A DNA stretch of 64,000 nucleotides from Tistrella mobilis (GTDB lineage: Bacteria > Pseudomonadota > Alphaproteobacteria > Tistrellales > Tistrellaceae): contig NZ_CP121017.1 of NCBI RefSeq assembly GCF_041468085.1, positions 2,025,501-2,089,500 of the forward strand, in the 5' to 3' direction. The first letter of the stretch is position 1, and each line of letters begins with the position of its first letter. Shown piece by piece: positions 33,504 through 42,506 of this stretch. Made by a program: the position numbers and the translations under genes. The notes beneath the pieces were generated by a model. The model searched no databases and was not told the DNA's origin. It saw only the letters and a list, made by a program, of their open reading frames with translations.

Positions 33504-35752
33504 GGTTCGACATCGACCAGCGTGGAATGGGCGGTGGGGGCCTGGGACACCGCTGAAGTCGGGCGGTCTGCGGTCAGCACGTTCGGGTTGCCGTGCTTGT
33601 CCAGGCTGCCCGGGGTCGCCGGGTCCGCCGGATCGTACCAGGCGCCGGTGGCAAGGCGGATCACCCCCGGCATGACGTCGGCGGTGACGACCGCACCGGC
33701 GAGCGTGGCGCCGCGATCGTTGAACACCCGCACCACCATGCCGTCGGCGATGCCACGCCGGGCGGCGTCGTCCGGGTGGATATGGACCGGCTCGCGGCCG
33801 CTGATCTTGGCGCTGCGGCTGAGTTCGGCCGAATCGAGCTGGCCGTGCAGCCGGGTTTTGGGCTGATGGCTCAACATATGCAGCGGGTAGCGGGCGGCGA
33901 GCGGTGCGCCCAGCCATTCATCGGGCTCGATCCAGACCGGATGCCCCGGGCAGTGCGGATCGCCGAACGAGGCGACCCGGGCCGAGAACAGCTCGATCAG
34001 GCCCGAGGGCGTGTTGAGCGGATGGGCGGCCGGGTCCCGACGCAGATCGCCGAACAGGGTGAAGGGCTCGTCGAGCGGCGGCACCTCGACATGGCCGGCG
34101 GCCCAGAAGCTGTCGAAATCGGGGAAGGGCATGCCGCGGGCGGTATTGGCGTCGGCGGCTTCGGCATAGATCCGGCGCAGCCAGCCCATCTCGTCGAGCC
34201 CTTCGGTGAAGGCCTCTTCCAGGCCCAGGCGGCGGGCGAGTGCGGTGAAGATGGCGAAATCGTCGCGGGCCTCGCCCACCGGCTCGATCGCCTTGTGCAT
34301 GGCCAGGATGAAGCGGTCGCGACCGCTGGCGCCGATGTCGTTGCGTTCCAGCGTCGTGGTGGCCGGCAGCACGATATCGGCATGGCGGGCGGTCGCCGTC
34401 CAGTACTGTTCGTGGACGACCACCGTCTCGGGCCGTCGGAAGGCCTGGACCAGACGGTTCAGATCCTGGTGATGGTGGAAGGGGTTACCGCCACACCAGT
34501 AGACCAGGCGGATGTCGGGATAGGTGAGGTCTTCGCCGTCATAGCGATAGCGGCCGCCGGGGGTGAGCATCATGTCGGAGATGCGTGCCACGGGGATGAA
34601 GCTGCCGGTCGGGTTCATGCCCATCGGCAGGCGCGGCGAGGCCATGCTCCGCCGCGGCACGCCCATATTGCCGAGCGAGGCGAGGCCGAGCGCGAAACCG
34701 CCGCCGGGCAGGCCGACATGGCCGGCCATGCAGGCAAGTGCGATCGCCGCCCAATAGGCCTGCTCGCCGCGATCGGCACGCTGCAGGGACCACGAGGCAT
34801 TGATGAACGAGCGTTCGCGGCTGAGCCCGCGGGCCAGTGCCCGGATGGTTTCGGCGTCGAGGCCGGTGATGGCCGCCGCCCAGTCCGGGGTCTTCGGCAC
34901 CCCATCGGTGCGGCCTTCGACATAGGCGATCACCCGGTCGGCACCGACGGTGCAGCGGGCCAGGAAATCATGGTCGACCGTCCCGTCGCCGAGCAGGACA
35001 TGGATCATGGCCAGCATGGCGGCAGTGTCGGTATTGGGGCGGATGGTCAGCCATTCCGCACCATCCGGCACGTCTTCCTTAGATGGCGTGATGCAGACCA
35101 CGCGGATGCCGGCATCCAGGATCTTCTGCAGCCAGTCGCGCCCTTCATGGGCGCCCATGCCGCCAGCCTCGATCTGCATGTTGATCCGCGGCAGGCCGCC
35201 GAAACAGACCATCAGCCGACAGTTCCGGAGGATCCCGTCCCAGGACGAGACGGGCCCCTGCACCGCGTCGATCGACCCCAGGATATGGGGAAGGATCGTG
35301 ATCGCAGCGGCATAGCTGTAATTCTGCACCTGGGTGGTGAAGCCACCGCCGACATTCAGGAAGCGGTGCAGCTGAGACTTCGCATGATGGAAGCGTCCGG
35401 CCGAGGACCAGCCATAGGATCCGCCGAAGATCGACTCATGGCCGTGTTCCCGCCGCACCCGGGCAACCTCTGCCGCGACCATGTCGAGCGCTTCGTCCCA
35501 GGGAACGGCGACGAAATCCTCGGCGCCCCGGCGCTCGCGCCCGCGATCGGGCGCATTGCCGAGCCAGCTGCGGCGCACCGAGGGGCGGGCCACCCGCGCC
35601 CGGTTGTGAACCGCATCCGGCATGGTCCGGACCATGTCCGAGGGGTAGAGATCACCCTCACGCGGGATGGCCTCGACCAGGCGGCCGTCGCGGACGACGG
35701 CGGTGAAGGCACCCCAATGGGAAGCATTCGGAACACGGCGTATATCGGACAT
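33437..35752 (-). CDS. Cytoplasmic molybdopterin oxidoreductase, TMAO/biotin-sulfoxide reductase-like
   Basis: This 771-residue DMSO-reductase-family enzyme begins with ASHWGAFTAVVRDGRL as in TorA/BisC proteins. Ser112 in FGGSYGWSSAGRFHHAKSQ is at the position of the molybdenum-ligand serine. It has no Tat leader and no N-terminal 4Fe-4S cysteines, so it should be cytoplasmic, like BisC. Expected chemistry is reduction of an S- or N-oxide by oxygen-atom transfer with bis-MGD cofactor. It is the last gene of the IclR/TAXI-TRAP/deacylase cluster, 63 bases after the deacylase gene, which hints that the imported substrate or its product carries an oxide group. Confidence 0.88.
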   Translation of the reverse strand: MSDIRRVPNASHWGAFTAVVRDGRLVEAIPREGDLYPSDMVRTMPDAVHNRARVARPSVRRSWLGNAPDRGRERRGAEDFVAVPWDEALDMVAAEVARVRREHGHESIFGGSYGWSSAGRFHHAKSQLHRFLNVGGGFTTQVQNYSYAAAITILPHILGSIDAVQGPVSSWDGILRNCRLMVCFGGLPRINMQIEAGGMGAHEGRDWLQKILDAGIRVVCITPSKEDVPDGAEWLTIRPNTDTAAMLAMIHVLLGDGTVDHDFLARCTVGADRVIAYVEGRTDGVPKTPDWAAAITGLDAETIRALARGLSRERSFINASWSLQRADRGEQAYWAAIALACMAGHVGLPGGGFALGLASLGNMGVPRRSMASPRLPMGMNPTGSFIPVARISDMMLTPGGRYRYDGEDLTYPDIRLVYWCGGNPFHHHQDLNRLVQAFRRPETVVVHEQYWTATARHADIVLPATTTLERNDIGASGRDRFILAMHKAIEPVGEARDDFAIFTALARRLGLEEAFTEGLDEMGWLRRIYAEAADANTARGMPFPDFDSFWAAGHVEVPPLDEPFTLFGDLRRDPAAHPLNTPSGLIELFSARVASFGDPHCPGHPVWIEPDEWLGAPLAARYPLHMLSHQPKTRLHGQLDSAELSRSAKISGREPVHIHPDDAARRGIADGMVVRVFNDRGATLAGAVVTADVMPGVIRLATGAWYDPADPATPGSLDKHGNPNVLTADRPTSAVSQAPTAHSTLVDVEPYRGALPEVTAFDPPVADIAAE

Positions 35753-35815
35753 GGCGGACAGGGTTCTCGGTTCTGATGGCCCGGACGCGGGGGCAGGAGG
35801 AGGTGGGCGGAGTGG

Positions 35816-36835
35816 TCAGGCGCTCTGGAGGGTCCGGGACTCCCAGGCGGTGGCGACGAAGCCGATGCGGTCGCCGGTCGCCACGACGGGATCGCGGCGG
35901 GCGGCGATGACCAGGACCGGCTCGGCGAAGGTCACGCGGTCGACGATATCTCCGAAAATGTCGGTGATCACGCCCAATGGCGATCCGGGCTGAAGAATGT
36001 CACCGGGCGTGCAGGCGGCCCGGAACAGACCGCCGGTATCGGCCGTGACGTGGCGACGCTTCAGAACCTTGCGCAGCGTGCCGCCGGGGGCCGGGCGATC
36101 CTCGAACATGCCGATCTCGGCGGCGGTCCGGCGCAGGCCGGCGGCGCCCTGTTCGACATAGGGCCATTCGATCCGGCTGCCGGCGCCGAGTTCCACCATG
36201 AAGGCGGGCTTGCCGAGCACCTGGAACTGATAGTCGATGGCGCCCGAGATGTTGCCCGGCAGCTCGCCCGCGGCCTTCACCGTGGGCATCAGGCAGGCGA
36301 CGCTGGGGTCGTAGAAGGAGAGGTGGCGCAGCAGCACGTCCTCGGCCACCGGGCCGTCGGGATGCAGCTTGTAGACCCCATAGGGTTTCGCCTCGAAATG
36401 GGCGGTGAGCGTGTGCAGGCTGACCAGGCAGTCGCCGGCGCGCTCGATCTCGCGCCAGAGCCGGTCGGCGACCCGCTGGGTGGTGAGGCCGCCGGCGGCG
36501 CCGGGGAATTGCTGGTCGATGTCGAGCCCGTCCTGCGGTGCCGTCTTGGTGCGGGCATCGAAGGCGAGCGGGTTGGCGGCCGGGATCACCACACAGGCGC
36601 CGCGCATGGCGGCGAGGTCGAGATTGCGGACGAAATCGAGCGCCGCCAGCGTGCCGTTGACCTCGTCGCCATGGACGGTGGCGGTGACCCAGAGGGTCGG
36701 GCCGTCGGCTGCACCACGGGCGGCGATATAGGGGATGGAAATCTCGGCGCCGGTTGCCGTGGAACCGGCGACCAGGCGGCCCTGGCCGCGGCTCGCGGGG
36801 GAGAGCCGGGCGAGATGATCGGTGATGATTGTCAC
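35816..36835 (-). CDS. Aspartoacylase/succinylglutamate-desuccinylase-family zinc deacylase
   Basis: This 339-residue enzyme of the AstE/AspA (M14-like) group has the first zinc motif TVHGDEVNGT (HxxE), the third ligand in SLHTLTAHFE, and an Asn-Pro-Leu-Ala-Phe-Asp-Ala-Arg substrate loop. Members remove acyl groups from N-acyl amino acids (aspartoacylase, AstE, DoeB). The GTG start at 36835 overlaps the TRAP permease stop (GTGA), which fixes it and shows coupling. Placed directly behind a TRAP permease gene, it probably deacylates the imported compound. The exact N-acyl substrate is unknown. Confidence 0.85.
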   Translation of the reverse strand: MTIITDHLARLSPASRGQGRLVAGSTATGAEISIPYIAARGAADGPTLWVTATVHGDEVNGTLAALDFVRNLDLAAMRGACVVIPAANPLAFDARTKTAPQDGLDIDQQFPGAAGGLTTQRVADRLWREIERAGDCLVSLHTLTAHFEAKPYGVYKLHPDGPVAEDVLLRHLSFYDPSVACLMPTVKAAGELPGNISGAIDYQFQVLGKPAFMVELGAGSRIEWPYVEQGAAGLRRTAAEIGMFEDRPAPGGTLRKVLKRRHVTADTGGLFRAACTPGDILQPGSPLGVITDIFGDIVDRVTFAEPVLVIAARRDPVVATGDRIGFVATAWESRTLQSA

Positions 36836-38805
36836 GAGGCGGGGTCTCTTCCTTGGGGGGAGGCGGAGCCGGCCGTGGCGGCACCGGCCTTGCGGCGAAG
36901 GTCCAGGGTGAAGCACAGCCAGAAGAGGGCGAGGCTGCCGGCCAGAATGGCGATCTGGTAGAGCAGGCCGACATGTTCCGAGGGCAGCAGAAGCAGGGCG
37001 AAGAGCAGGGCCGCCGCACGGGTCGCGCCCGACAGCGGCACCTTCAGCCAGCCGATCGAGGCGACGGAGATGGCCAGGATCGCGATTGCCATCAGCACGC
37101 AGACATAGGCGATCTCGCCGATCGTGCCCTGGGCCAGGAATTCGGGGTGATAGATGAAGACATAGGGAATGGCGAAGACCGGCAGGCCCAGGCGCACGGC
37201 ATGCAGGCTGGTCCGCCAGGGATCGGCATTGCCCACCGCAGCCGCGGCAAAGGAGGCGACGGCCAGGGGCGGTGTGATGTTCGAGATCACGGCATAGTAG
37301 AAGATGAACATATGCACCGCGATCGGCACCACGCCGAAATCGACGAAGGCCGGGGCGAGGATCACGGCCAGCACCACATAGACCGCACTGGTCGGCATGC
37401 CCATGCCCATGATCACCGCGACCACCATGGTGAGCGCGAGCGCCAGCGGCAGAATGCCGTGCGAGGTTTCGATGATGATCGTCGCCATGCGATAGCCGAG
37501 GCCGGTCATCGACACCACGCCGACGATGATGCCGCCGACCGCGCAGGCGGCGGTAATGGGCGCGATCAGCTTGGGCGCGTTGATCAGCGCCTCGGCGAAG
37601 ATCCGGGCGAGGCCGCGCACACCCTTGCGACGATCGAAGATCACGATCATCGCCGCCAGCATGCCGATGGCCCAGACACCGGCCCGCGCCGGGGTGTAGC
37701 CGGAAACCAGCGCCCAGACCATGAAGATCACCGGAACCAGCAGATAGCCGCGCGACCGCAGCACCGGCCAGACCTTGGGCATTTCCTCGTCCTGCGCCGG
37801 ACGCAGGTTCAGCCGCCGGGCTTCCAGATCGACCATCACGAAGACGGTGGCGAAATAGAAGATCGCCGGCAGGATCGCCGCGATCATGATGTCGCCATAG
37901 GGGACGCCCAGCGTCTCCATCATGATGAAGGCGGCAGCCCCCATGATCGGCGGCATGATCTGCCCGCCCGTGGACGCCACCGCTTCGACGCCGCCCGCGA
38001 ACGAGCCCGAGAAGCCGCCGCGTTTCATGGCCGGGATGGTGAAGCTGCCCGTGGTCACCACATTGGCGGTGGAACTGCCCGAAAGCATGGAGAAGAAGGC
38101 GGAGGAGACGACGGCGGTCTTGGCCGGCCCGCCGACGATCCGGCCGGTGAGGGCGCGGGCCAGATCGGTGAAGAACTCGCCGGCGCCCGAGGCGACCAGC
38201 AGCGAGCCGAACAGCACGAACAGGAAGATGTAGCTGGCGGTCACCGCCAGAGGCACCGTCCAGATGCCGTCGACCGTGAGGTACATCTGCTCGATGACCC
38301 GGTCGATGGAATAGCCCCGATGCCAGAACGGATAGGGCAGGCTGTCGCCGATCTGGGTGTAGACCAGGAAAACGAGGGTGATCACGACCATCGGCCAGCC
38401 GATGCTGCGCCGGACGACGTCCAGCACCACCAGCAGCAGCAGGGCGCCCAGCACGCGCTCGGCCGTCAGCAGCCGGGTCATGTATTCCATGCGCTCGGAA
38501 ATGCGGGTCTGGTCGAAGACCAGGAACAGGGTCGAGACCAGCACCACGACCAGCATCGCCGTGTCCCAGGCAAGACCGACCCAGCGCTTCGCGCCGGTCT
38601 CGGGCGCGCGCATCGAGGCTGCGGTGAGCAGCAGCACCGCAAAGGCGAGTGCCAGATGAATGGGACGGTAGGACAGCGCCGGCGCTTCGCCGAAGATGCC
38701 GGCGTGGATGTGGAAGAGCGACATGCCGATCGCGACCGCGTGGGCGGCATGGCGCAGCACGGTGCGAAGGCCTGAGCCCTCGCCCGTGTCGGAGACGGTT
38801 GTCAT
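36832..38805 (-). CDS. TRAP transporter fused permease (4TM/12TM type)
   Basis: This 657-residue protein fuses the small (DctQ-like) and large (DctM-like) TRAP subunits. The N-terminal third has about six spans. The large part carries SMLSGSSTANVVTTGSFTIP, VEAVASTGGQIMPPIMGAAAFIM and FYYAVISNITPPLAVASFAAAAV. These are characteristic of the fused permeases that work with TAXI binding proteins, and the TAXI gene lies immediately upstream (82 bases). The ATG at 38805 is preceded by a purine-rich GGAAGAAGATCCAGG. Translation is coupled to the deacylase gene downstream. Confidence 0.92.
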   Translation of the reverse strand: MTTVSDTGEGSGLRTVLRHAAHAVAIGMSLFHIHAGIFGEAPALSYRPIHLALAFAVLLLTAASMRAPETGAKRWVGLAWDTAMLVVVLVSTLFLVFDQTRISERMEYMTRLLTAERVLGALLLLVVLDVVRRSIGWPMVVITLVFLVYTQIGDSLPYPFWHRGYSIDRVIEQMYLTVDGIWTVPLAVTASYIFLFVLFGSLLVASGAGEFFTDLARALTGRIVGGPAKTAVVSSAFFSMLSGSSTANVVTTGSFTIPAMKRGGFSGSFAGGVEAVASTGGQIMPPIMGAAAFIMMETLGVPYGDIMIAAILPAIFYFATVFVMVDLEARRLNLRPAQDEEMPKVWPVLRSRGYLLVPVIFMVWALVSGYTPARAGVWAIGMLAAMIVIFDRRKGVRGLARIFAEALINAPKLIAPITAACAVGGIIVGVVSMTGLGYRMATIIIETSHGILPLALALTMVVAVIMGMGMPTSAVYVVLAVILAPAFVDFGVVPIAVHMFIFYYAVISNITPPLAVASFAAAAVGNADPWRTSLHAVRLGLPVFAIPYVFIYHPEFLAQGTIGEIAYVCVLMAIAILAISVASIGWLKVPLSGATRAAALLFALLLLPSEHVGLLYQIAILAGSLALFWLCFTLDLRRKAGAATAGSASPQGRDPAS

Positions 38806-38887
38806 CCTGGATCTTCTTCCGGACGAGGATGCATCGGGACGGGCGCGGGCAGGGCGGGGACCACCGGCCCTGCCTGCGCCCTGCGCC

Positions 38888-39856
38888 TTACTTCGCGAGG
38901 ACGCCGGCTTCCTGATAGGCGCGCAGCGCACCCGGATGGATGGTGATGCCGGGCATGGCGGCCATGTCGGCCGGCTCCAGCCGGGCCAGGGCGGCATGGG
39001 CGCCCTGGAGACGCTTGAACTTCCCGATCAGCGTCTTGGTCAGCCAGTAGGCTTCGTCTTCGGGCATCTCGTCCGAGGCGATCATCATCATCGAGGTGCC
39101 GACCGTCGGGATGGCGGCATCCTGGCCCGGATAGGTGCCGGCCGGGATCTCGGCGCGGGCATAGCCGGGGTTCAGCTCCTGGAGCTTCGCCGCCAGCGCG
39201 TCATCGATGGTCAGGAAACGGATGTCGGAAGTGCTGGCAAGCTCGGTGAAGAAGCTCGCCGGATAGTTGGCGACCGAGACCATGCCCACCGAATGATTGT
39301 CCTTGATCTGGTCGGTCTGGAAGCTGAGGCCGCCGCGGACGATGTCGATCTTCGACGCATCGGTGCCGGTTGCGGCAAGCAGGTCGTCGAAGATCAGCGC
39401 GGTGGCCTGGCCCACTGGCTGCGAGGCGAAGCGCTTGCCGGCAAGGTCGCCGATCGACTGGACGCCCGAATCACCCGCGACCGCGATATGGGCCAGCATC
39501 GAGGTGAACGAGGCGATGCCGCGGACATTGGTGATCGGCTCCTGGAAGGGCGGCTTGCCGGCGGCGGCAACGCTGGGCACGATGCTCATGGTCAGGCCCA
39601 GCTCCCCCGTGCCGCGCGACACGCCGACGACGTTGGAGGTGCCGCCACCCATTTCGGCATTGGCGCGCACGCCCTCGTCACCCAGGATGGCGGCGACGCC
39701 GGCGGCGGTGGCGTAGAACGAACTGCCGGTCGGGCCGGCGAGGATGGTCAGCGATTTCGGCTTGCCCTCGTCGGCGGCGAAGCCGGGGGCTGCGTGCAGC
39801 ATCAGGGCCGCGACGGCGGCGGCGCCGAGCATGCGGCGATCGATGGTCCGGAACAT
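38888..39856 (-). CDS. TRAP transporter TAXI-family solute-binding protein
   Basis: This 322-residue periplasmic protein has signal peptide MLGAAAVAALMLHAAPGFA. The mature protein has TAXI-family landmarks LTILAGPTGSSFYATAAGVA, GGTSNVVGVSRGTGELGLTM, and DLAGKRFASQPVGQATALIFDD cut as LAGKRFASQPVG. TAXI proteins feed fused TRAP permeases and often bind amino-acid-like or dicarboxylate ligands such as glutamate. It is the first transport gene of the leftward cluster, 137 bases downstream of the IclR gene. Confidence 0.9.
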   Translation of the reverse strand: MFRTIDRRMLGAAAVAALMLHAAPGFAADEGKPKSLTILAGPTGSSFYATAAGVAAILGDEGVRANAEMGGGTSNVVGVSRGTGELGLTMSIVPSVAAAGKPPFQEPITNVRGIASFTSMLAHIAVAGDSGVQSIGDLAGKRFASQPVGQATALIFDDLLAATGTDASKIDIVRGGLSFQTDQIKDNHSVGMVSVANYPASFFTELASTSDIRFLTIDDALAAKLQELNPGYARAEIPAGTYPGQDAAIPTVGTSMMMIASDEMPEDEAYWLTKTLIGKFKRLQGAHAALARLEPADMAAMPGITIHPGALRAYQEAGVLAK

Positions 39857-39993
39857 GTAGCCTCACGTGTTTCTTGATGGGCTGCGTCTTGCGCGGTGGC
39901 AGTGCCCGCGGGGGCGTGGCACCGGCTTTGCGCGGCGGGTCTTCACCCGGTGGCGGATCTCTGGCGGATCCGTCCAGCCGGGATGTGTCGGTC

Positions 39994-40764
39994 TCAGGCG
40001 GTGCCGAAGGGATAGGTCTCGGCACCCAGGCGGAAGGACAGGCTGCGTGCGGCAGCATGCAGATCCGCCACATGGGCGTCGGCCGCGTCGGGCTCGTAGC
40101 CCTGAAGCGGCATGATGAAGCTGAGGGCGGCACGGATGTGTTCGTGCTCGCCGAAGACCGGAACCGCGATCGCGACCAGGCCGGGCGCGCTCTCGCCCGC
40201 GGTGACGGCGGCGCCGGCGGCGCGAACCTCGGCCAGATGGTCGGCAAGGCCGGCCGGATCGGTGATGGTCTTGGGCGTGATCTGGGGCAGGCCATGGGCC
40301 GCGATCAGCCGGTCGAGCACCTCGGGCGCATCGAAGGCGGTCAGGATCTTGCCGGCCGCGGTGGCGTGGAACGGCACCGACATGCCCACGCGCCAGCGGC
40401 TGTCGACGAAGAACGGCCCTTCCACCGCCAGCAGATGGAAGACGGTATCGCCCTCGCGCACGCTCAACACCGCGGAATGGCCGCAGCGATCGACCAGCTC
40501 CCGCATGATCGGCAGCGCCTGACGGGTGAGGACGTGCGTATGGGCATAGGCGACGCCGACCAGAAAGCTCATCGGTCCGACCCGGTATTTGCGGGTGACC
40601 GGATCCTGATCCAGGAAACCCTGCTCGCGGAAGGTGGCGAGCACCTTCGAGACCTGGCTTTTGGCAAGCCCGGTGCGCTCGCAGATGTCGGTGATACCGA
40701 GCGGCTGACGTGTGGTGGAGAAGGCGCCGTAGATGGCGAGGGCCGAGGTCAAAGACTTCATCAA
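39994..40764 (-). CDS. IclR-family transcriptional regulator
   Basis: This 256-residue regulator has an N-terminal winged helix (LGITDICERTGLAKSQVSKVLATFREQGFL) and a C-terminal GAF-like effector domain (HATAAGKILTAFDAPE, GLVAIAVPVF). IclR proteins control catabolic genes as repressors or activators responding to the substrate. It heads the leftward TAXI-TRAP-deacylase-molybdoenzyme cluster, its probable target, and has an operator-like element only 4 bases upstream of its ATG, suggesting autoregulation. Two adjacent ATG codons exist; the first is used. Confidence 0.9.
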   Translation of the reverse strand: MMKSLTSALAIYGAFSTTRQPLGITDICERTGLAKSQVSKVLATFREQGFLDQDPVTRKYRVGPMSFLVGVAYAHTHVLTRQALPIMRELVDRCGHSAVLSVREGDTVFHLLAVEGPFFVDSRWRVGMSVPFHATAAGKILTAFDAPEVLDRLIAAHGLPQITPKTITDPAGLADHLAEVRAAGAAVTAGESAPGLVAIAVPVFGEHEHIRAALSFIMPLQGYEPDAADAHVADLHAAARSLSFRLGAETYPFGTA

Positions 40765-40767
40765 GAA

Positions 40768-40793
40768 GTTTCCTATTGGGAAACCATGTTTCC
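40768..40793. promoter_or_regulatory. Candidate IclR operator with three alternating half-sites
   Basis: GTTTCC (40768-40773), GGAAAC (40779-40784) and GTTTCC (40788-40793) alternate in orientation, giving two overlapping dyads with spacers of 5 and 3 bases. The dyad GGAAAC-CAT-GTTTCC resembles the TGGAAA...TTTCCA type of box bound by E. coli IclR. It lies directly upstream of the iclR-type gene, overlapping its leader, so binding would repress the regulator itself. Confidence 0.6.
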
Positions 40794-40957
40794 AAATAAG
40801 CTTAAGCCCCTCATTTCCCGCCCGTCAATCATGTTCTGCATGCATGGGTCTGCCGGGTTGCCCCTGGGTGGAATTCCGCGTATGACCAGAAGACACAATG
40901 GTTTACCGGCCATGCACCGGGAGCCGCGAGGAACCGCCCGAGGAGACCCCCGTACCG

Positions 40958-41878
40958 ATGGCGAGCGTGAGCGAGGCCGGCTGCCGGCCGGTGCAGCCCA
41001 ACCGGCTGGATGCCGGTGCGGCGCTGATGATGGTCGTGCTGTGTGCCTGTTGGGGCCTGCAGCAGGTGGCCGTGAAGATGGCGGTCGCCGATGGGGCCGC
41101 CCCCATGGCCCAGGCGGCGCTGCGATCGATCGGCGCCACGGCCATCGTCGGCGCGGTGGTGCTGGCGCTGGGGCGTCGCCGGGGCGTGATTCCGGCGGGC
41201 ACGCTCTGGCCGGGAATCGGGGCCGGGCTGCTCTTCGCGCTGGAATTCGCGCTGCTCTATACCGGGCTGTCGTTGACCACGGCATCGCGGGCGGTGGTGT
41301 TTCTGTACACCGCCCCCTTCGTCGTCGCGATCGGCGGCCATCTGCTGATCCCGGGCGAGCGGCTGGGCCGCTGGCAGGTGATGGGGCTGCTGGCAGCCTT
41401 CGGCGGCATCGTCGCGGCCTTCGCCGACGGGCTGGTCGAAGGCGGCGGATCGATCGCGGGCGACCTGCTGATGGTTGCGGCGGCGGTCGCCTGGGGGCTC
41501 ACCACCCTGCTGATCAAGGGCAGCGTGCTGTCGCGCACGGCGCCGCTGGTGACGCTGCTCTATCAGCTGGGCGTCTCGGCGGTGGCGCTGGTCGTGCTGG
41601 CGCTGGTCATGGGCGCCGATCTCGCCATTCCGCTGACCGATACGGTGGTCGGCGCGATGGCCTTCCAGATCGTCGGGGTGGCGAGCCTGTCCTATCTGGG
41701 CTGGTTCGTGCTGATCTCGCGCTATCCGGCTTCCCGGCTTTCGGCCTTCAGCTTCCTGACCCCGCTCTTCGGTGTGGGGGCCGCGGCGGCCGTGCTGGGC
41801 GACGCGCTGACGCCCGCCTTCGCGATCGCACTGGTGCTGGTCGCGGGCGGGATCTGGATGGTGAACCGGCCGTCCTGA
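40958..41878 (+). CDS. EamA-family (DMT) transporter
   Basis: This 306-residue protein has ten predicted spans in two EamA repeats (first ALMMVVLCACWGLQQVAVKM, second DLLMVAAAVAWGLTTLLIKG). The end of each repeat shows the usual proline/glutamate pattern (TAPFVVAIGGHLLIPGERL; TPLFGVGAAAAVLGDALTP). DMT exporters typically expel amino acids or other metabolites. The ATG at 40958 follows GAGGAG; an upstream in-frame ATG at 40898 would add 20 hydrophilic residues. It is monocistronic, ending in a hairpin shared with the converging acetone carboxylase operon. Confidence 0.85.
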   Translation: MASVSEAGCRPVQPNRLDAGAALMMVVLCACWGLQQVAVKMAVADGAAPMAQAALRSIGATAIVGAVVLALGRRRGVIPAGTLWPGIGAGLLFALEFALLYTGLSLTTASRAVVFLYTAPFVVAIGGHLLIPGERLGRWQVMGLLAAFGGIVAAFADGLVEGGGSIAGDLLMVAAAVAWGLTTLLIKGSVLSRTAPLVTLLYQLGVSAVALVVLALVMGADLAIPLTDTVVGAMAFQIVGVASLSYLGWFVLISRYPASRLSAFSFLTPLFGVGAAAAVLGDALTPAFAIALVLVAGGIWMVNRPS

Positions 41879-41890
41879 GCGGACGGCCGG
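41866..41890. terminator. 10-bp perfect hairpin spanning the EamA stop
   Basis: CCGGCCGTCC (41866-41875) and GGACGGCCGG (41881-41890) are exact complements around TGAGC, which contains the stop codon of the transporter. It lies 10 bases beyond the end of the converging acxC gene, so it can serve both transcripts. Confidence 0.65.
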
Positions 41891-41899
41891 CGATCGATG

Positions 41900-42406
41900 T
41901 CAGGCGCCGGCCCGTTCGGGGACGGCAAGCCCCAGCCAGTCGCGGTAGAAGGTCGGGATGTCCGGCTCGAAATCATGCAGCACCGGGTACCAGGGCGTCG
42001 GTGCCTCGACGTCGAGCAGAACGCCGCACTCCGGGCAGCAGTATTCGCGATAGATCTGCCAGGCCGGATCGGGGGCCATCAGTTTCGGGTAGACCTCGTT
42101 CAGCGCCTCTTCGGTGTCGCGGACGCAGACCAGCGCCTCCAGCTTCCAGTTCCGGTCATGGTCGCAGAAGACATGGCCGCAGCTGCACTTGATCTTCCAG
42201 TGCTTCGCCGCATCCTGAACGATGAAGAGATGCGGCCCCAGCGGCAGCAGGATCCGATCCGGCCAGGCGGCGCGCGACTGCAGCACCTCGATATATTTCA
42301 CGAACCGGTCGGCATCCTTGGGCATGGAGAGCATGCGATGGACGACATCGGGGTCCAGGCGGCCGTCGACCAGATCGGCGACCTGTTTCGGGGTATAGCT
42401 CGACAT
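41900..42406 (-). CDS. acxC: Acetone carboxylase gamma subunit
   Basis: This 168-residue small subunit has four cysteines in two pairs, CSCGHVFCDHDRNWKL and EYCCPECGVLLDVEAP, a zinc-ribbon-like arrangement characteristic of the acetone carboxylase gamma subunit. The enzyme, an (alpha-beta-gamma)2 complex with Mn, Fe and Zn, carboxylates acetone to acetoacetate using ATP. It is the third gene of the acxA-B-C operon, separated from acxB by 100 bases that contain a long inverted repeat. Length is typical for the family. Confidence 0.93.
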   Translation of the reverse strand: MSSYTPKQVADLVDGRLDPDVVHRMLSMPKDADRFVKYIEVLQSRAAWPDRILLPLGPHLFIVQDAAKHWKIKCSCGHVFCDHDRNWKLEALVCVRDTEEALNEVYPKLMAPDPAWQIYREYCCPECGVLLDVEAPTPWYPVLHDFEPDIPTFYRDWLGLAVPERAGA

Positions 42407-42450
42407 CTGCGGACTTCCTTACAAGAGATTGTGATTTCGGGAAAATGAGG

Positions 42451-42501
42451 GGGCATCGCCGGGGCGGGCGCCGGGGGAGGAAGACCGGCCCGGCGATGCC
42501 C
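42451..42501 (-). repeat. Inverted repeat between acxB and acxC
   Basis: GGGCATCGCCGGG (42451-42463) and CCCGGCGATGCCC (42489-42501) are exact 13-base complements with a 25-base GC-rich interior that can pair further. It starts 6 bases after the acxB stop. In the leftward mRNA it would form a strong intercistronic stem, which may protect the upstream message or cut readthrough into acxC. Confidence 0.65.
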
Positions 42502-42506
42502 GCGCC

